NCBI GenBank assembly: GCA_029776255.1
Contig: JAKOTN010000159.1
Location: 124,001-188,000, forward strand
Direction of reading: 5' to 3'
DNA: 64,000 nucleotides
DNA from: Pseudomonadota bacterium
GTDB lineage: Bacteria > Pseudomonadota > Gammaproteobacteria > Burkholderiales > Rhodocyclaceae
Shown here piece by piece: positions 63,377 to 64,000 of this stretch; positions within the stretch are counted from its first letter, which is position 1, and every line of letters starts with the position of its first letter. Position numbers and translations under genes: made by a program. The notes under the pieces are model-generated. The model saw nothing but the letters and a program-made list of their open reading frames with translations, did no database searches and was not told the origin of the DNA.

Positions 63377-64000
63377 TTACTGATAATACAAGCCACCGCA
63401 AATGTTCAACGTCGAACCGGTCATGAAGCCCGCGATGTCGGAGGCGATGTAAACCACCGCGCCACCGATTTCTTCCGGCTTGGCCAGACGCTTCATCGGC
63501 ACGGTGTCTACGATGCTCTGAAGAATTTCCGGTTTGATCGCCATGACCATTTGCGTGGCCACATAGCCCGGGCAGATCGCATTCACGGTGACGTTCTTGG
63601 CGGCCAGTTCGGCGGCCAGCGCCTTGGTGAAACCAATGACCCCCGCCTTGGCGGCGGAGTAGTTGGTCTGACCGGCCTGACCGCGCAGACCATTGACGGA
63701 GGAGATATTGACAATGCGGCCCCAGCCACGCTCCGCCATCTTGGAGGAAACTTGCTTGGTCATGTTGAACAGGCTCGACAGGTTCGTCGAAATCACCGCG
63801 TTCCACTGCGCCAGTTCCATCCGTCCAAACATCTTGTCGCGCGTAATACCCGCGTTGTTGACCAGAATATCGATTTGACCGGCCTTGGCTTCGGCTTCGG
63901 CGACCATCGCCGCGCAGGAGTCGTAGTCGGAGATGTCGCCGGCAACGCAGATGAAATCGTTGAATCCGGCTTCCGCCATCGCTTTTTTCCACTCTTCCGG
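63377..64000 (-). CDS. phaB: Acetoacetyl-CoA reductase PhaB (5' end outside the window)
   Basis: A short-chain dehydrogenase, NADPH-dependent acetoacetyl-CoA reductase that supplies 3-hydroxybutyryl-CoA for PHA. The window holds about 207 codons; the frame is open to the edge (PEEWKKAMAEAGF), so the Rossmann N-terminus with TGxxxGIG lies outside. Visible are LVNNAGITRDKMF, the catalytic Ser in VNISSVNGLRG, the Tyr-Lys pair in TNYSAAKAGVIGF, NAICPGYVATQMV and the C-terminal STLNICGGLYYQ, typical of PhaB rather than FabG. Confidence 0.95.
   Translation of the reverse strand, partial: PEEWKKAMAEAGFNDFICVAGDISDYDSCAAMVAEAEAKAGQIDILVNNAGITRDKMFGRMELAQWNAVISTNLSSLFNMTKQVSSKMAERGWGRIVNISSVNGLRGQAGQTNYSAAKAGVIGFTKALAAELAAKNVTVNAICPGYVATQMVMAIKPEILQSIVDTVPMKRLAKPEEIGGAVVYIASDIAGFMTGSTLNICGGLYYQ

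Overview
The window is high-GC bacterial chromosome, densely packed, with short intergenic gaps and many 1-20 base overlaps. Gene content and order (pcnB-folK-deoxynucleoside kinase-panBCD, rsmB-DUF3108-purN, mutL-miaA, rpsO-pnp, a PhaR repressor beside acetoacetyl-CoA reductase) point to a betaproteobacterium, most likely Rhodocyclales (Accumulibacter/Dechloromonas-like). The taxonomic call is inference from synteny and protein character, not from a marker-gene search.

Layout. 1-5.2 kb: 5' part of tsaE, queG, a secreted minimal DNA ligase (LigE type), then rpsO and pnp with a promoter, an intergenic hairpin and a clear terminator. 5.3-11.3 kb: a minus-strand NAD-linked formate dehydrogenase operon fdsG-fdsB-fdsA-fdhD-fdsD, joined by ATGA overlaps. 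11.4-12.9 kb: a decayed HAF-repeat autotransporter and a small disordered protein. 12.9-22.3 kb: housekeeping genes purM, hda, a HAD phosphatase, pcnB, folK, a deoxynucleoside kinase and panBCD, interrupted by a small lipoprotein and a soluble zinc-binding chemoreceptor. 22.3-31.7 kb: NYN/OST-HTH protein, patatin lipoprotein, BenE transporter, Uup ATPase, tRNA-Arg(CCT), wax ester synthase/DGAT, a LysR regulator, a 59-codon gene forming its own transcription unit, and a hotdog thioesterase.

31.7-38.7 kb is a minus-strand signalling operon: a small membrane protein, an SLC5 transporter-histidine kinase, a lone receiver, a membrane PAS/pseudo-kinase fused to a DnaQ-type exonuclease, and a CBS-DUF294 nucleotidyltransferase. 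39.2-46.8 kb is a plus-strand envelope module: a membrane-anchored binding-protein-like protein, a lipoprotein with binding-protein and VWA domains, an XpaC-like membrane protein, creB-creC-creD and a YdjM-like membrane protein. These two back-to-back units are the least understood parts of the window.

46.8-54.7 kb: an MscS channel, rsmB, DUF3108, purN and dedA on the minus strand, then mutL-miaA on the plus strand. 54.7-57.4 kb is a lower-GC patch: a DUF2846 lipoprotein, an IS5-family transposase relic, a secreted DUF1444 protein and the stub of a LytR-type regulator behind an intact LytS-type kinase. 58.6-60 kb: fetAB metal exporter. 60.3-62.2 kb: four small proteins, three of them exported. 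62.7 kb to the end: phaR and the 3' part of phaB.

No rRNA, CRISPR array, complete insertion sequence or prophage was seen.
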